Assembly: GCF_900236475.1 (NCBI RefSeq)
Contig: NZ_LT963352.1
Location: 3,410,001 to 3,474,000, forward strand
Origin: Streptomyces chartreusis NRRL 3882
Lineage (GTDB): Bacteria; Actinomycetota; Actinomycetes; Streptomycetales; Streptomycetaceae
Direction: 5' to 3'
Length of the DNA stretch: 64,000 nt
Part shown: positions 8,234 to 17,498 of the stretch, one piece after another
Layout: each line of letters begins with the position of its first letter
Numbering within the stretch: position 1 is the stretch's first letter
Translations under genes and position numbers: made by a program
The notes under the pieces: model-generated
Databases searched by the model: none
Seen by the model: the letters and a program-made list of their open reading frames with translations, nothing else
What the model was told of the DNA's origin: nothing

Positions 8234-9154
8234 ATGACCAACGCACAAGCGACCGACACGTACCCCGGCGAACTCGCCGACGTCCCGGGCTGGTTCCCGC
8301 CGCTGGACCAGATGCTGTTCACCTGGTTCCTGGAGCGGCAGCAGAAGCAGGGCATGCGCGGAGACCTGCTGGAGCTCGGCGTCTACATGGGCAAGAGCGC
8401 GATCCTCCTCGGCCACCACCTCCAGGACGGTGAGAGGTTCACGGTCTGCGACCTGTTCGAGGGCGACGCCCCCGACGGGGCCAACCAGGCGGAGGCGACG
8501 AAGTCGTACGCCTCGCTCACCCAGCAGGCCTTCGAGCGGAACTACCTCTCCTTCCACGACACCCTGCCGACGGTGATCGCGGCCCCCAGCTCGGTGGTGG
8601 CCGAGAAGGTGGCCCCCGGCACCTGCCGTTTCGTCCACGTCGACGCCTCGCACCTGTACGAGCACGTCTACGGCGACATCGGCGCCGCCCACGACATCCT
8701 GCTGCCCGAGGGCATCGTCGTGCTCGACGACTTCCGTTCCGAGCACACGCCGGGTGTCTCGGTCGCCGCCTGGGAGGCCGTCCTCAACCGCGGTCTGCGC
8801 CCCGTCTGCCTGAGCACGCAGAAGCTCTACGGCACCTGGGGCGACCCCGAGCCGCTCCAGGAGGAGCTGCTCGACATGCTGCGACAGCGCACGGACTGCG
8901 GGCTGAGCGTGCAGGAGGCGGCCGGGCACCGGCTGGTCCGCGCCCGGTCCAGGGGCATGAAGCCGCCGCCCTTCCCGCCCTCCCGCCACTACGTGGCACC
9001 GGTGCCGGCCGGCGCCCCGGCCGCCCCCGTCGCCGAGTCCCGCGCGGCGCGCCCCGCCCGGCCCGCCCCGTCCCGGGCCCGCCGGCTCGCCAAGGACCTG
9101 CTGCCCCCCGTGGTCACCCGGGCCGTACGGCGGGCACGCGCGACCCGGGGGTGA
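8234..9154 (+). CDS. class I SAM-dependent methyltransferase (TylF/Methyltransf_24-like)
   Basis: The 306-residue protein has a Rossmann methyltransferase core. GDLLELGVYMGKSA (~residues 43-56) is the SAM-binding motif I, followed by FTVCDLFEG and VLDDF. The domain occupies roughly residues 15-215 and resembles TylF/MycE-type sugar O-methyltransferases. The C-terminal ~80 residues are Pro/Ala/Arg-rich and end in a basic helix. The ATG at 8234 follows GGGAGAAGG. As the last gene of the glycan locus, it may O-methylate a sugar of the polymer; a small-molecule substrate cannot be excluded. Confidence 0.8.
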   Translation: MTNAQATDTYPGELADVPGWFPPLDQMLFTWFLERQQKQGMRGDLLELGVYMGKSAILLGHHLQDGERFTVCDLFEGDAPDGANQAEATKSYASLTQQAFERNYLSFHDTLPTVIAAPSSVVAEKVAPGTCRFVHVDASHLYEHVYGDIGAAHDILLPEGIVVLDDFRSEHTPGVSVAAWEAVLNRGLRPVCLSTQKLYGTWGDPEPLQEELLDMLRQRTDCGLSVQEAAGHRLVRARSRGMKPPPFPPSRHYVAPVPAGAPAAPVAESRAARPARPAPSRARRLAKDLLPPVVTRAVRRARATRG

Positions 9155-9166
9155 GACCCGGGGGCG

Positions 9167-9817
9167 TCACGCGACCCCGTACCGCGTCCCGATCCCCTCG
9201 ATCAGGAGCGCCAGCCCCTCCTCGAAGTGCCCGTCGTAGTCCTCGAAGATCTCCGCGCCCGCCTGGGCCGACAAGGGAAAGTCGGCCATCAGGCGGGCGC
9301 GTTCGTTCATGTCGAAGCCCTCGCGCCGCTCGCCCGGCAGCGGCTGGACGCCCTGTTCCTCGGTGACGAAGCCCAGCGTGTACAGGTACGTCGTGGTGAG
9401 CGCGCGGACCGCCTGGGCGAGGGTGAAGCCGGCGGCCGTGAACAGGCGCAGGTTGTCCTCCATCTGCCCGGCGTGCTCGATCCCGGTGAAGCGTGAGCCG
9501 CTGAACACCTTGGCGCCGTCCCGGTAGCCCTGCAGGGCGGCACGCAGGCCCCGGTTGGCCTTCAGCAGGCGTTCCCGCCAGGTGTCGGCAGGGTCGAGCG
9601 AGGCCCCGGCGGCCATCCGGCGGTACATCTCCGTCGCCATCTCGTCGAGCAGCGCCTGCTTGTCCTTGAAGTGCCAGTAGAGGGCGGGCGCCTTCACGTC
9701 CAGTTCCCGGGCGATGGCGCGCAGGGTCAGGCCGTCCAGGCCCACCTCGTTCAGCAGCCGCAGCGCGGTGTCCGCGACCCGGCGGCGGTCCAGGGGCGCG
9801 CGTCGTTCCGTACTCAC
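9167..9817 (-). CDS. TetR/AcrR family transcriptional regulator
   Basis: The 216-residue protein has an N-terminal helix-turn-helix (residues ~12-55, with TLRAIARELDVKAPALYWHF) and a C-terminal domain of the classical tetracycline-repressor type. The GTG at 9817 is preferred; there is no ribosome binding site, but TAAGTT (complement of 9825-9830) sits at -10 distance, so the mRNA is probably leaderless. It diverges from a flavin monooxygenase gene across 74 bp that hold two copies of the same 15-bp palindrome, consistent with control of both genes by this repressor. The inducer is probably a substrate of the monooxygenase, but it is not known. Confidence 0.88.
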   Translation of the reverse strand: MSTERRAPLDRRRVADTALRLLNEVGLDGLTLRAIARELDVKAPALYWHFKDKQALLDEMATEMYRRMAAGASLDPADTWRERLLKANRGLRAALQGYRDGAKVFSGSRFTGIEHAGQMEDNLRLFTAAGFTLAQAVRALTTTYLYTLGFVTEEQGVQPLPGERREGFDMNERARLMADFPLSAQAGAEIFEDYDGHFEEGLALLIEGIGTRYGVA

Positions 9818-9826
9818 GCTTGACAA

Positions 9827-9841
9827 CTTAACACCGTTAAG
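9827..9841. promoter_or_regulatory. TetR operator 1
   Basis: CTTAACACCGTTAAG has perfect CTTAAC/GTTAAG arms. It lies just upstream of the tetR start, overlapping its probable -10 region, and inside the spacer of a possible rightward promoter (TTGACA at 9820-9825). Confidence 0.7.
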
Positions 9842-9863
9842 GCGACGCTCGGAAACGGCAGCA

Positions 9864-9878
9864 CTTAACAACGTTAAG
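9864..9878. promoter_or_regulatory. TetR operator 2
   Basis: CTTAACAACGTTAAG shares both arms with operator 1, 37 bp away centre to centre. It overlaps the AAGGAGG ribosome binding site (9876-9882) of the monooxygenase gene. Confidence 0.7.
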
Positions 9879-9891
9879 GAGGGGGTGGCCC

Positions 9892-11289
9892 ATGGACACG
9901 GACGTACTGGTGGTGGGTGCGGGCCCGACCGGTCTGGCGCTCGGCATCGATCTCGCCCGGCGGGGCGTGGCAGCGCTGGTGGCCGAGCGGGCGGAGGGGC
10001 TCTTCCCCGGTTCGCGCGGCAAGGGCGTCCAGCCGCGCACGATGGAGGTCTTCGACGACCTGGGCGTGCTCGACGCGATCCGCGCGGCGGGCGGGCCCTG
10101 TCCGGTAGGGGTGATCTGGCAGGACGGCAGGCGGACGGGCGAACACCGGATGTTCGACCCGGTCGAGGAGAGCGAGGACTCCCCGTACACCGGGCCGTGG
10201 ATGGTGCCGCAGTGGCGCACGCAGGAGATCCTGGCGGCGCGGCTTGCGGAGCTGGGAGGGGCGGTGGCCTTCGGCCGGGAGGTCGTCGGCCTGACGCAGG
10301 ACGCGGACGGGGTCCACGCGGAATTCGCCTCCGGTGAGCCCGTCACCGCCCGGTACGCCGTCGCGGCGGACGGCGGCCGCTCGACGGTTCGCCGGCTGCT
10401 CGGCATCGGCATGACGGGCGAGACCGTCGACCCGGACCCGATGCTGGTGGCGGACGTCCGGATCAGCGGCCTGGACCGGGACCACTGGCACATCTTCCCG
10501 CCGCTCGGGGAGGGTGACGGTTTCCTCGCGATCTGCCCGCTGGCCGGCACGGAGGACTTCCAGCTGGTGGCGCAGTTCCCGGACGGGACGCCCCCGGACG
10601 CCTCCCTGGAGGGCCTACGGAAGGTCGTCGCCGCCCGCTCGCACCTCGCGCCGGAGGCCGTGACCCAGGTGCGCTGGGCCTCGGACTTCCGCCCCCGGGC
10701 GGCCTTGGCGGACCGCTTCCGCTCCGGGCGCGTCTTCCTCGCCGGCGACGCGGCACACGTGCACTCCCCGGCCGGCGGCCAGGGCCTCAACACCAGCGTC
10801 CAGGACGCCTACAACCTGGGGTGGAAACTGGGCGCGGTACTGACGGGCGGTGCACCGGCGTCGCTCCTCGACACCTACGAGGAGGAACGGCGCCCGATCG
10901 CCGCGGACATGCTCGGGCTGTCGACGAGCGTCCACCGCGGACAGACGCGGCGCGGCGCGGCGACCCGCCAACTGGGGCTGGGGTACCGGAAGTCGTCCCT
11001 CACCCAGGAGACGCGTACGGTCCCGGGCGCCCTACGGGCCGGCGACCGCGCACCCGACGGCACGCTGGACGGCGTACGGCTCTTCGACGCCTTCCGGGGA
11101 CCGCACTGGACGCTGGTGGCGGTGGGGACGGCGGCACCGGCGCTGCCGGAGTCGGTGCACACCATCAGCGGGGCGCAGCAGGCGACGTACGGGAAGGGCC
11201 TGTTCCTGGTACGACCGGACGGCTATGTGGGCTGGGCGGGCGAAACGGGCGCCGGACTGACGCGGTACCTGGAGCGCGCAGGTCTCTAG
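9892..11289 (+). CDS. FAD-dependent aromatic monooxygenase (group A)
   Basis: The 465-residue enzyme belongs to the PheA/TfdB class A flavin monooxygenases, which use NAD(P)H and O2 to hydroxylate aromatic compounds or polyketides. Visible are the N-terminal VLVVGAGPTGLALG dinucleotide fold, the DG motif around AADGGRSTVRRLLG (~residues 161-174) and the GD motif in AGDAAHVHSPAGGQGLN (~residues 283-299). The C-terminal ~100 residues are the thioredoxin-like tail common in this group. It has a strong AAGGAGG site before ATG 9892 and is paired with a divergent TetR. Similar pairs act in detoxification of antibiotics or phenols; the actual substrate is not deducible. Confidence 0.85.
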   Translation: MDTDVLVVGAGPTGLALGIDLARRGVAALVAERAEGLFPGSRGKGVQPRTMEVFDDLGVLDAIRAAGGPCPVGVIWQDGRRTGEHRMFDPVEESEDSPYTGPWMVPQWRTQEILAARLAELGGAVAFGREVVGLTQDADGVHAEFASGEPVTARYAVAADGGRSTVRRLLGIGMTGETVDPDPMLVADVRISGLDRDHWHIFPPLGEGDGFLAICPLAGTEDFQLVAQFPDGTPPDASLEGLRKVVAARSHLAPEAVTQVRWASDFRPRAALADRFRSGRVFLAGDAAHVHSPAGGQGLNTSVQDAYNLGWKLGAVLTGGAPASLLDTYEEERRPIAADMLGLSTSVHRGQTRRGAATRQLGLGYRKSSLTQETRTVPGALRAGDRAPDGTLDGVRLFDAFRGPHWTLVAVGTAAPALPESVHTISGAQQATYGKGLFLVRPDGYVGWAGETGAGLTRYLERAGL

Positions 11290-11316
11290 CGGGCTCCTGA
11301 GGGATCTCCGGGGACG

Positions 11317-12900
11317 TCACGCACGCGCGTCCGCCGGTACGTACGTCCCCCACACCTCCCGCAGGGCGTTGCACACCTCGCCCACCGTCGCCCGGGCCTT
11401 CAGCGCGTCCTTCATCGGATAGAGGACGTTGTCCTCGCCCTCGGCGGCCTTCTTCAGGGCGGCCAGGGCCGCGTCCACCGCCGGCTGGTCGCGCTCCGCG
11501 CGGAGCTTGGCCAGGCGTTCCGCCTGCCGGGCCTCGATCGCTGGGTCGACGCGCAGGGGCTCGTACGGCTCCTCCTCGTCGAGCTGGAAGCGGTTGACGC
11601 CGACCACGACCCGCTCGCCGGAGTCGGTCTGCTGGGCGATGCGGTAGGCGCTGCGCTCGATCTCGTTCTTCTGGAAGCCGCGCTCGATGGCCTCCACCGC
11701 GCCGCCCAGCTCCTCCACCTTGGCCATCAGCTCGACGGTCGCCGCCTCGACGTCGTCCGTCATCCTCTCGATGACGTAGGAGCCCGCGAACGGGTCGACG
11801 GTCGCCGTCACGTCCGTCTCGTGGGCGAGGACCTGCTGGGTGCGCAGGGCGAGGCGCGCGGACTTGTCGGTGGGCAGCGCGATCGCCTCGTCGAAGGAGT
11901 TGGTGTGCAGGGACTGGGTGCCGCCCAGGACCGCCGCCAGGGCCTGGACCGAGACACGGACCAGGTTCACCTCCGGCTGCTGGGCCGTCAGCTGGACGCC
12001 CGCCGTCTGCGTGTGGAAACGCAGCATCAGCGACTTGGGGTTCCTCGCGCCGAACTCCTCCCTCATCACCCGCGCCCAGATCCGGCGGGCGGCGCGGAAC
12101 TTGGCGACCTCCTCCAGGATCGTCGTACGGGCGACGAAGAAGAAGGACAGGCGGGGCGCGAAGTCGTCGACGTCCATGCCGGCCGCCACCGCCGTGCGGA
12201 CGTACTCGATGCCGTTGGCGAGAGTGAAGGCGATCTCCTGCGCCGGGCTCGCGCCCGCCTCGGCCATGTGGTAGCCGGAGATCGAGATGGTGTTCCACTT
12301 CGGCATCTCGGCCTGGCAGTACTTGAAGATGTCGGCGATCAGGCGCAGCGAGGGCTTCGGCGGGAAGATGTACGTCCCGCGGGCGATGTACTCCTTCAGC
12401 ACGTCGTTCTGGATCGTCCCGGTCAGCCGGTCGGCGCCGACGCCCTGTTCCTCCGCGAGGAGCTGGTAGAGGAGCAGCAGCAGGGCCGCGGGGGCGTTGA
12501 TCGTCATCGAGGTCGAGACCTGGTCCAGCGGGATGCCGCCGAACAGCACCCGCATGTCGTCGATCGAGTCGATGGCGACGCCCACCTTGCCGACCTCGCC
12601 GTGCGCGAGCGGGGCGTCGGAGTCGTGGCCCATCTGGGTGGGCAGGTCGAAGGCGACCGACAGGCCCGTCGTGCCGTGGGCGATCAGCTGCCGGTAGCGG
12701 GCGTTGGACTCGGCGGCCGTGCCGAAGCCCGCGTACTGGCGCATCGTCCAGGGCCGGCCGGTGTACATGGTCGGATACACGCCACGGGTGAAGGGATACG
12801 CCCCCGGTTCCCCCAGCTTCTCCGCCGGGTCCCAGTCCCGCAGGTCGTCCGGCCCGTAGACCGGTTCGATGGGCAGTCCGGACTCCGACTCGCGCGCCAT
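11317..12900 (-). CDS. acyl-CoA mutase large subunit (methylmalonyl-CoA mutase family)
   Basis: The 527-residue protein is the catalytic TIM-barrel subunit of an adenosylcobalamin-dependent acyl-CoA mutase. It has [18 protein letters not shown] near residue 45, TGTIQND and [17 protein letters not shown], all diagnostic. It lacks the C-terminal B12-binding domain, as in IcmA or HcmA-type two-subunit enzymes, so a separate small subunit must be encoded elsewhere. The tyrosine and arginine that recognise carboxylate in methylmalonyl-CoA mutase appear to be kept (RQYAGF and PPKPSLRLI), so specificity may be closer to methylmalonyl-CoA than to isobutyryl-CoA; this is tentative. The ATG at 12900 follows GGGAGG. 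It is monocistronic. Confidence 0.88.
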   Translation of the reverse strand: MARESESGLPIEPVYGPDDLRDWDPAEKLGEPGAYPFTRGVYPTMYTGRPWTMRQYAGFGTAAESNARYRQLIAHGTTGLSVAFDLPTQMGHDSDAPLAHGEVGKVGVAIDSIDDMRVLFGGIPLDQVSTSMTINAPAALLLLLYQLLAEEQGVGADRLTGTIQNDVLKEYIARGTYIFPPKPSLRLIADIFKYCQAEMPKWNTISISGYHMAEAGASPAQEIAFTLANGIEYVRTAVAAGMDVDDFAPRLSFFFVARTTILEEVAKFRAARRIWARVMREEFGARNPKSLMLRFHTQTAGVQLTAQQPEVNLVRVSVQALAAVLGGTQSLHTNSFDEAIALPTDKSARLALRTQQVLAHETDVTATVDPFAGSYVIERMTDDVEAATVELMAKVEELGGAVEAIERGFQKNEIERSAYRIAQQTDSGERVVVGVNRFQLDEEEPYEPLRVDPAIEARQAERLAKLRAERDQPAVDAALAALKKAAEGEDNVLYPMKDALKARATVGEVCNALREVWGTYVPADARA

Positions 12901-13044
12901 GGTCTGATGCCTCCCGCAGGACCGACTGTAGGGACCGACTGTAGGGACCTCGCTCACCACCATGCCCCGTGGTTCGCGCCGGGTCACCCCCGGGGAACAT
13001 CTCAGGTGACATCCGGACACACCGGTGAGACGACGGAGGGCCGC

Positions 13045-13911
13045 TTGCGTACCACGGGCATGGGGAGAGCAGCGATCGCGGTGGCAGTCGCCGGGGCGGC
13101 CGTCCTGGCCGGCTGCAGCGTGCAGGCGCCCGACGGCGACGGGAAGCGCCGCTCACCGGTGCACATCGAATTACCCGGGGACACTCCGTCACCGGCCCGG
13201 ACCCCCGCCGACGGCGGCGGACCGGGCAGCGCTCCCGCCCCGCCCGGCGACGACAAGCCGAGCGCCGCCGCCGTGCCGCCCCGCGTGCTGTGGTCCCGCG
13301 GCGACACCGGCCGGGACGTCCGCGAGTTGCAGGCCCGGCTGCGGCAGGTCGCATGGCTCTTCGACGGGCCGACCGGCACGTACGACGACTCCACGGAGCG
13401 GGCGGTCAGCGGCTTCCAGGGCAAGCGGGGGCTGCCGCGCACCGGGAAGACCGACACCGTCACCTGGCAGCGGCTGCTGCGGATGACCCGTGAACCGGGC
13501 ACCTGGGACCTGTACCTCATGGGCGGCCAGCCGGCCGATCCACCGGATCCGCGCTGCCGGACCGGACGGGTGCTGTGCATCGACAAGACCAGCAGGACGC
13601 TGCGCTGGATGATCGACGGCCGGACCGTGTCGACGATGGCGGTCCGCTTCGGCTCACGCGGCACACCGACCCGGGAGGGTGTGTTCTCCATCTACTGGAA
13701 GTCCCGCGACCACGTGTCGACGCTCTACGACTCGCCCATGCCCTACGCGATGTTCTTCAGCGGCGGCCAGGCCGTGCACTACTCCCCGGACTTCGCGGCC
13801 CGGGGCTACGCGGGCGCCTCGCACGGCTGTGTCAACGTACGGGACGAGGGGGCGATCGCGGAGCTGTACGCGCAGGTCCGTAACGGCGACAAGGTCGTCG
13901 TGTCCTGGTGA
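13045..13911 (+). CDS. lipoprotein L,D-transpeptidase with peptidoglycan-binding domain
   Basis: The 288-residue protein begins with a lipoprotein signal (hydrophobic run ending LAGC, Cys at ~residue 24), then a Pro/Asp/Ser-rich spacer, a peptidoglycan_binding_1 domain ([15 protein letters not shown] to TVTWQRLL) and a YkuD L,D-transpeptidase domain with catalytic SHGCVNV near residue 258. Such enzymes make 3-3 cross-links in peptidoglycan outside the membrane. TTG at 13045 is chosen because GGAGGG (13035-13040) lies four bases ahead; an in-frame ATG at 13060 is too far from it. A strong hairpin follows the gene. Confidence 0.88.
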   Translation: MRTTGMGRAAIAVAVAGAAVLAGCSVQAPDGDGKRRSPVHIELPGDTPSPARTPADGGGPGSAPAPPGDDKPSAAAVPPRVLWSRGDTGRDVRELQARLRQVAWLFDGPTGTYDDSTERAVSGFQGKRGLPRTGKTDTVTWQRLLRMTREPGTWDLYLMGGQPADPPDPRCRTGRVLCIDKTSRTLRWMIDGRTVSTMAVRFGSRGTPTREGVFSIYWKSRDHVSTLYDSPMPYAMFFSGGQAVHYSPDFAARGYAGASHGCVNVRDEGAIAELYAQVRNGDKVVVSW

Positions 13912-13931
13912 GGACAGGAAGGGGAATTGGG

Positions 13932-13968
13932 GCGCGGGCGGGACCGGGGGAACGTGTCCCGCCCGCGC
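13932..13968 (+). terminator. hairpin terminator after L,D-transpeptidase gene
   Basis: GCGCGGGCGGGAC (13932-13944) and its exact complement (13956-13968) form a 13-bp stem with an 11-base loop, 20 bases after the stop codon. No T-run follows, as is usual in streptomycetes. Confidence 0.7.
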
Positions 13969-14067
13969 TCAGGTGCACGAGCCGTAGGTACGGGGGGAAC
14001 CCCGGCTCCGTGCGACGGCCGATGACCAGTCGGCTCACTCATTACTGCGCCGGGGCGGCCGAAAACG

Positions 14068-15126
14068 TCACACCCTCGGCGAGGAGATTTTCGCGGAGTA
14101 CGAAATCGCAGGTCGCAGGGGTGTGAGAGACCGCGTGGAACGGCCGCGGTCCGCGGCTGCGTCCTCGCCGGCCTGCCGCTCGGCCCGCTTCCCGGCCTTC
14201 CGCTCGGCCCTCTTCTGGGCCTTCTTCTCCGCCTCGTCCCGCTCGCGGCCCTGCTTCCCGGACCTGTCGTCGCGATCACGCCGGTCCGTGTCCTCGTCGT
14301 GCCGCTGCGCCGAGCGGCCGCCTGCCCCGGACCCGGACAGGACGCCGTTGCAGTACTTCCAGACCCGGGAGCCGCCCGCCGCGTCGCGCAGGGCGCGCCT
14401 GCGGTCGGCGTCCAGCCGCTTGCCGTCACGGAGGTCGCGGCAGGCGGCAGCGATCCCCCTACGGCTGTCGCCGGAGCTGTCCCCGCGGTCGCCCCGGTCG
14501 CCGGAGCCGGGCTTCGGGGCGGGGTCGTCGCCGGCCGCGTCCCGTCCGGGGTCGCCGCCACCCGGGTTGTCGTCGGGCGTGGACCCGCCCTGCACGGCGT
14601 CGCTCGGCGAGGGCGACACCAGCGGGCGCTCGGGCGGAGTGACAGCGGCCGAGACCGAGGAGCCGGGCTGGGGCTCGTCGTTGCCGAACGGTGCCCTCAA
14701 GGCTCCGGTTCCGGCCACGAGGGCGGCACCGCCCGTCATCCCGACAGCCAGCACGGCGGCCAGGGCGAGGCGCGCGGGACGAGCCCAGCGAGGCCGCCGG
14801 ACGTCGCCCGAGCCGCTGCCGCGCGGGGTTCCGATCCGGACCAGCCCGGCGTCGGCGGTCTCGGTACCGGCCCGTCCGCCGTCGGCCGCGGGGGCCGCCG
14901 CGGTGTCGGCGCGTTCGGCGCGCGCCTTGCGGAAGGCGGCCATCGCCGCGGCCTCACCTGGGAGTTCCTCGCTGGTCAGCGGGGGTGCGGCGGAGAGCGC
15001 GCGGAGCGCTGCCGCGAGTCGTTCGGCCTCGCCCCGGGCGGCGCCGTCGACAGCTTCGGGTGGCTCTCCGCTCAGCAAGCGCTCCGCCGTTTCGCGGTCC
15101 AGCCACCTGTACTGCTCGTCGGCCAT
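14068..15126 (-). CDS. single-pass membrane protein paired with ECF sigma factor (possible anti-sigma factor)
   Basis: The 352-residue protein has an acidic cytoplasmic N-terminus (~120 residues), one transmembrane segment (ALAAVLAVGMTGGAALVAGTG) and a long Ser/Pro/Asp-rich extracytoplasmic part with two cysteines (AACRDL and YCNGVLSG), ending in a highly charged Lys/Arg/Glu tail. Its ATG overlaps the TGA of the sigma gene by one base, so they are co-translated. No HxxxCxxC zinc anti-sigma motif is present; the anti-sigma role is inferred from topology and coupling. A second, paralogous pair lies at 20992-22731 with the same cysteine pattern. GTG at 15129 is an alternative start. Confidence 0.65.
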   Translation of the reverse strand: MADEQYRWLDRETAERLLSGEPPEAVDGAARGEAERLAAALRALSAAPPLTSEELPGEAAAMAAFRKARAERADTAAAPAADGGRAGTETADAGLVRIGTPRGSGSGDVRRPRWARPARLALAAVLAVGMTGGAALVAGTGALRAPFGNDEPQPGSSVSAAVTPPERPLVSPSPSDAVQGGSTPDDNPGGGDPGRDAAGDDPAPKPGSGDRGDRGDSSGDSRRGIAAACRDLRDGKRLDADRRRALRDAAGGSRVWKYCNGVLSGSGAGGRSAQRHDEDTDRRDRDDRSGKQGRERDEAEKKAQKRAERKAGKRAERQAGEDAAADRGRSTRSLTPLRPAISYSAKISSPRV

Positions 15127-15800
15127 CACACATCCTTCTGCGTCCGCATGACGCTTTGCGTCACACGTGCGGACGCCATGGCACCGCCGCGCGGTTCTCG
15201 CTGGGGCGGCAACGCGTCGAGGACCCCGGCCGATTCCGGATCGGCCTCCGGATCGTCGCCGAGGAGTTCGGCGAGCCGCTTCAGGCCCCGGTGGGCCGCC
15301 GTACGGACGGCGCCCGGGCGCTTGCCGAGGGTCTCGGCGGCGGTCTTCGCGTCGAGCCCCACCACCACGCGCAGCACGACCGCCTCGGCCTGGTCCTGCG
15401 GCAGCCGGGATATCAGGGAGAACGTGCCGTCGGTGGCGAGCGCCTCGATGGCCTCGTCGGCGGTGTCGGACTCGGCGGCCCGGCCGGTCAGTTCCGTCTC
15501 GTCGCCGCCGATCGCGGGCCGGCGCCCGCGCATGCGTATGTGGTCCAGCGCGCGGTTGCGGGCGATACGGGCGGCCCAGCCGCGGAAGCGGTCCGCGTCA
15601 CCGGTGAACCGCTCCAGGTCCCGGGCGATCTGCAACCAGGCCTCGGACGTCACGTCCTCGGCGTCGGGGTCGCCGACCAGCGTCCGTACGTACCCGAGCA
15701 GCCGCGGGTGCACGGCCCGGTACACAGTCCGGAACGCGGTTTCGTCTCCGTCCTGTGCCGCGCGCACCGCGGCGGTCAGCTCCGCGTCGTCCCCCAGCAC
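15126..15800 (-). CDS. ECF-type RNA polymerase sigma factor
   Basis: The 224-residue protein has sigma region 2 (DAEDVTSEAWLQIARDL and FRGWAARIARNRALDHIR) and region 4 (LPQDQAEAVVLRVVVGL, then KRPGAVRTAAHRGLKRL). GTG at 15800 is chosen because GAAGGG lies seven bases upstream and the start aligns with the paralogue at 22731. The partner membrane gene overlaps its stop codon. A ~570-bp gap separates it from the divergent reductase gene. Target promoters are unknown. Confidence 0.85.
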   Translation of the reverse strand: MLGDDAELTAAVRAAQDGDETAFRTVYRAVHPRLLGYVRTLVGDPDAEDVTSEAWLQIARDLERFTGDADRFRGWAARIARNRALDHIRMRGRRPAIGGDETELTGRAAESDTADEAIEALATDGTFSLISRLPQDQAEAVVLRVVVGLDAKTAAETLGKRPGAVRTAAHRGLKRLAELLGDDPEADPESAGVLDALPPQREPRGGAMASARVTQSVMRTQKDV

Positions 15801-16283
15801 CGCGCGCCCTTCTGCGCCTAAGCCGGCACCGCTTTCGCGGACCGGTTCTCGCCGTCGTGGTTCCTCAATTGGTGGTTGCGGTAACGAGACCGCAGGTGGT
15901 TGCGGTGGTCTTGGTGCCTCCGCGTGGCGCGAAAGGCACGTTACGACCTGAAACCACTCCCCGTCCATGTCCGCCCAGGATGCAACTAAGCCGTGACACG
16001 GTGGGGTGTGACAGAAAACGCTCCCCGGGCGCTGTAGGGAGTACGGGCCGCCGCGCGGCCCGTGCCGCGCGACGGCCGGGGCCTCTCCTGTGGGGGGTGG
16101 CGGCCCCGGCCGTCTCGCGCATGACCCCGGGCAGCCCCCCGGTGCGGTGCGGAGCCCCCTCACCGGCACGGGCAGTGCGCCCGGCACTTCTCCCTCATCC
16201 GCACCTTTGCGCGGTCTGCGCCGCCTTGCGAGACGTGACCCGGACAACACCCTTCGAGTCCCGCCGCTGGGGCTTGCACGCGG
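15801..16283. other. long intergenic region upstream of sigma factor gene
   Basis: This stretch carries the leader of the leftward sigma gene. Weakly coding-like reading frames cross it on both strands but none has a domain or a convincing start. I see no RNA gene or repeat in it. The promoter and operators of the rightward reductase gene begin at 16274. Confidence 0.4.
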
Positions 16284-16320
16284 AAACCGGTCGGTTTACG
16301 GTGGTGAAACTGATCGGTTT
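16274..16320 (+). promoter_or_regulatory. promoter with two TetR-type operators before the 4Fe-4S reductase gene
   Basis: TTGCAC (16274-16279) and TACGGT (16297-16302) have a 17-base spacer. One operator-like repeat, AAACCGGTCGGTTT, lies at 16284-16297 between the two boxes and a second, AAACTGATCGGTTT, at 16307-16320 over the expected transcription start. The reverse complement of the second occurs exactly at 17917-17930 upstream of the downstream tetR gene. This layout is typical of repression by steric block. Confidence 0.75.
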
Positions 16321-16367
16321 CTCGCCGGGGGAGGCGAGTCTCACACCCCACTCATGAGGAGCATCGG

Positions 16368-17498
16368 ATGACTGCCGCGCGCGACGCCGAGGGGCAACCG
16401 GCGGCCCCGGCCCCCAGGCTTCCGGCGAAGCTGGCCGCCCACCCGTCGGTCCAGGCCGTACTCGCCCGGCGCAGGGCCGGTGACGCGGTGCACCCGCCCT
16501 CGGTGATCGACGCGGCCTGGCTGCGCGAACTGTGCCTGGCGGCCGGCGCGGACGACGCCGCCGCGGTCAGCCTGGACCACCCCGACCTGGCCGGCGAGCG
16601 TGAGCACGCGCAGTCCGCACTGCCCGGCACCCGCACGCTGATCGCGATGGCGTTCCGGATGAACCGCGACAACTGCCGCTCCCCCGCCCGCAGCGTGGCC
16701 AACCAGGAGTTCCACCAGACCGACGAGCAGGCGAACCACGCCGCCCGCAGTGTCACCCAGGCGCTCCAGGACGCCGGTCACCGCGCACTCAACCCCTCCG
16801 TCGGCTTCCCTCAGGAGATGGACCGTTTCCCCAGCGAGCGGATCTGGGTGGTGGCGCACAAGACCGTCGCGGTGGCAGCGGGGCTCGGCGTGATGGGTCT
16901 GCACCGCAACGTCATCCACCCGAAGTTCGGCAGCTTCGTGCTGCTGGCCACCGTCCTGGTGGACGCGGAGGTCAGCGCGTACGGACAGGCGCTGGACTAC
17001 AACCCCTGCATCGACTGCAAGTTGTGCGTCGCCGCCTGCCCGGTCGGCGCCATCAGCAAGGACGGGGCGTTCGACGCCCTGGCCTGCACCACGCACAACT
17101 ACCGCGAGTTCATGAGCGGGTTCACCGACTGGGCGCAGACCGTGGCCGACAGCGAGGACGCCGCCGACTACCGCTCCCGGGTCACCGATTCCGAGAGCGC
17201 CTCCATGTGGCAGAGCCTGAGCTCACCCCCCGGCTACAAGTCCGGCTACTGCCTTGCCGTCTGCCCCGCGGGCGAGGACGTCCTCGACCCCTACCTGGAC
17301 GACCGCAAGACGTTCATGGACACCGTGCTGCGACCGCTCCAGGACAAGAAGGAAACCCTGTACGTCCTGCCGGGCTCCCACGCGCAGGAGTACGCCCGGC
17401 GCCGCTTCCCCCACAAGCCCGTCAAGGAAGTGACCGGCGGCTGGCACCCCCCGGCGAAACGCGCCGCGCCCCCCGACCGAGAGACACGTACGGCATGA
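16368..17498 (+). CDS. 4Fe-4S double-cluster reductase, QueG/reductive-dehalogenase-like
   Basis: The 376-residue protein has a cluster motif, CIDCKLCVAACP, near residue 213 and a further CLAVCPAGED near residue 295, the arrangement of epoxyqueuosine reductase (QueG) and reductive dehalogenases. The N-terminal ~200 residues correspond to the cobalamin-dependent nitroreductase-like domain of those enzymes. No Tat signal is seen, so it is cytoplasmic. The ATG at 16368 follows GAGGA. It is preceded by operators shared with the tetR gene 465 bp downstream, so it is an inducible gene and not a housekeeping queG; a role in reduction of a xenobiotic or metabolite is likely but the substrate is unknown. 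Confidence 0.75.
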   Translation: MTAARDAEGQPAAPAPRLPAKLAAHPSVQAVLARRRAGDAVHPPSVIDAAWLRELCLAAGADDAAAVSLDHPDLAGEREHAQSALPGTRTLIAMAFRMNRDNCRSPARSVANQEFHQTDEQANHAARSVTQALQDAGHRALNPSVGFPQEMDRFPSERIWVVAHKTVAVAAGLGVMGLHRNVIHPKFGSFVLLATVLVDAEVSAYGQALDYNPCIDCKLCVAACPVGAISKDGAFDALACTTHNYREFMSGFTDWAQTVADSEDAADYRSRVTDSESASMWQSLSSPPGYKSGYCLAVCPAGEDVLDPYLDDRKTFMDTVLRPLQDKKETLYVLPGSHAQEYARRRFPHKPVKEVTGGWHPPAKRAAPPDRETRTA

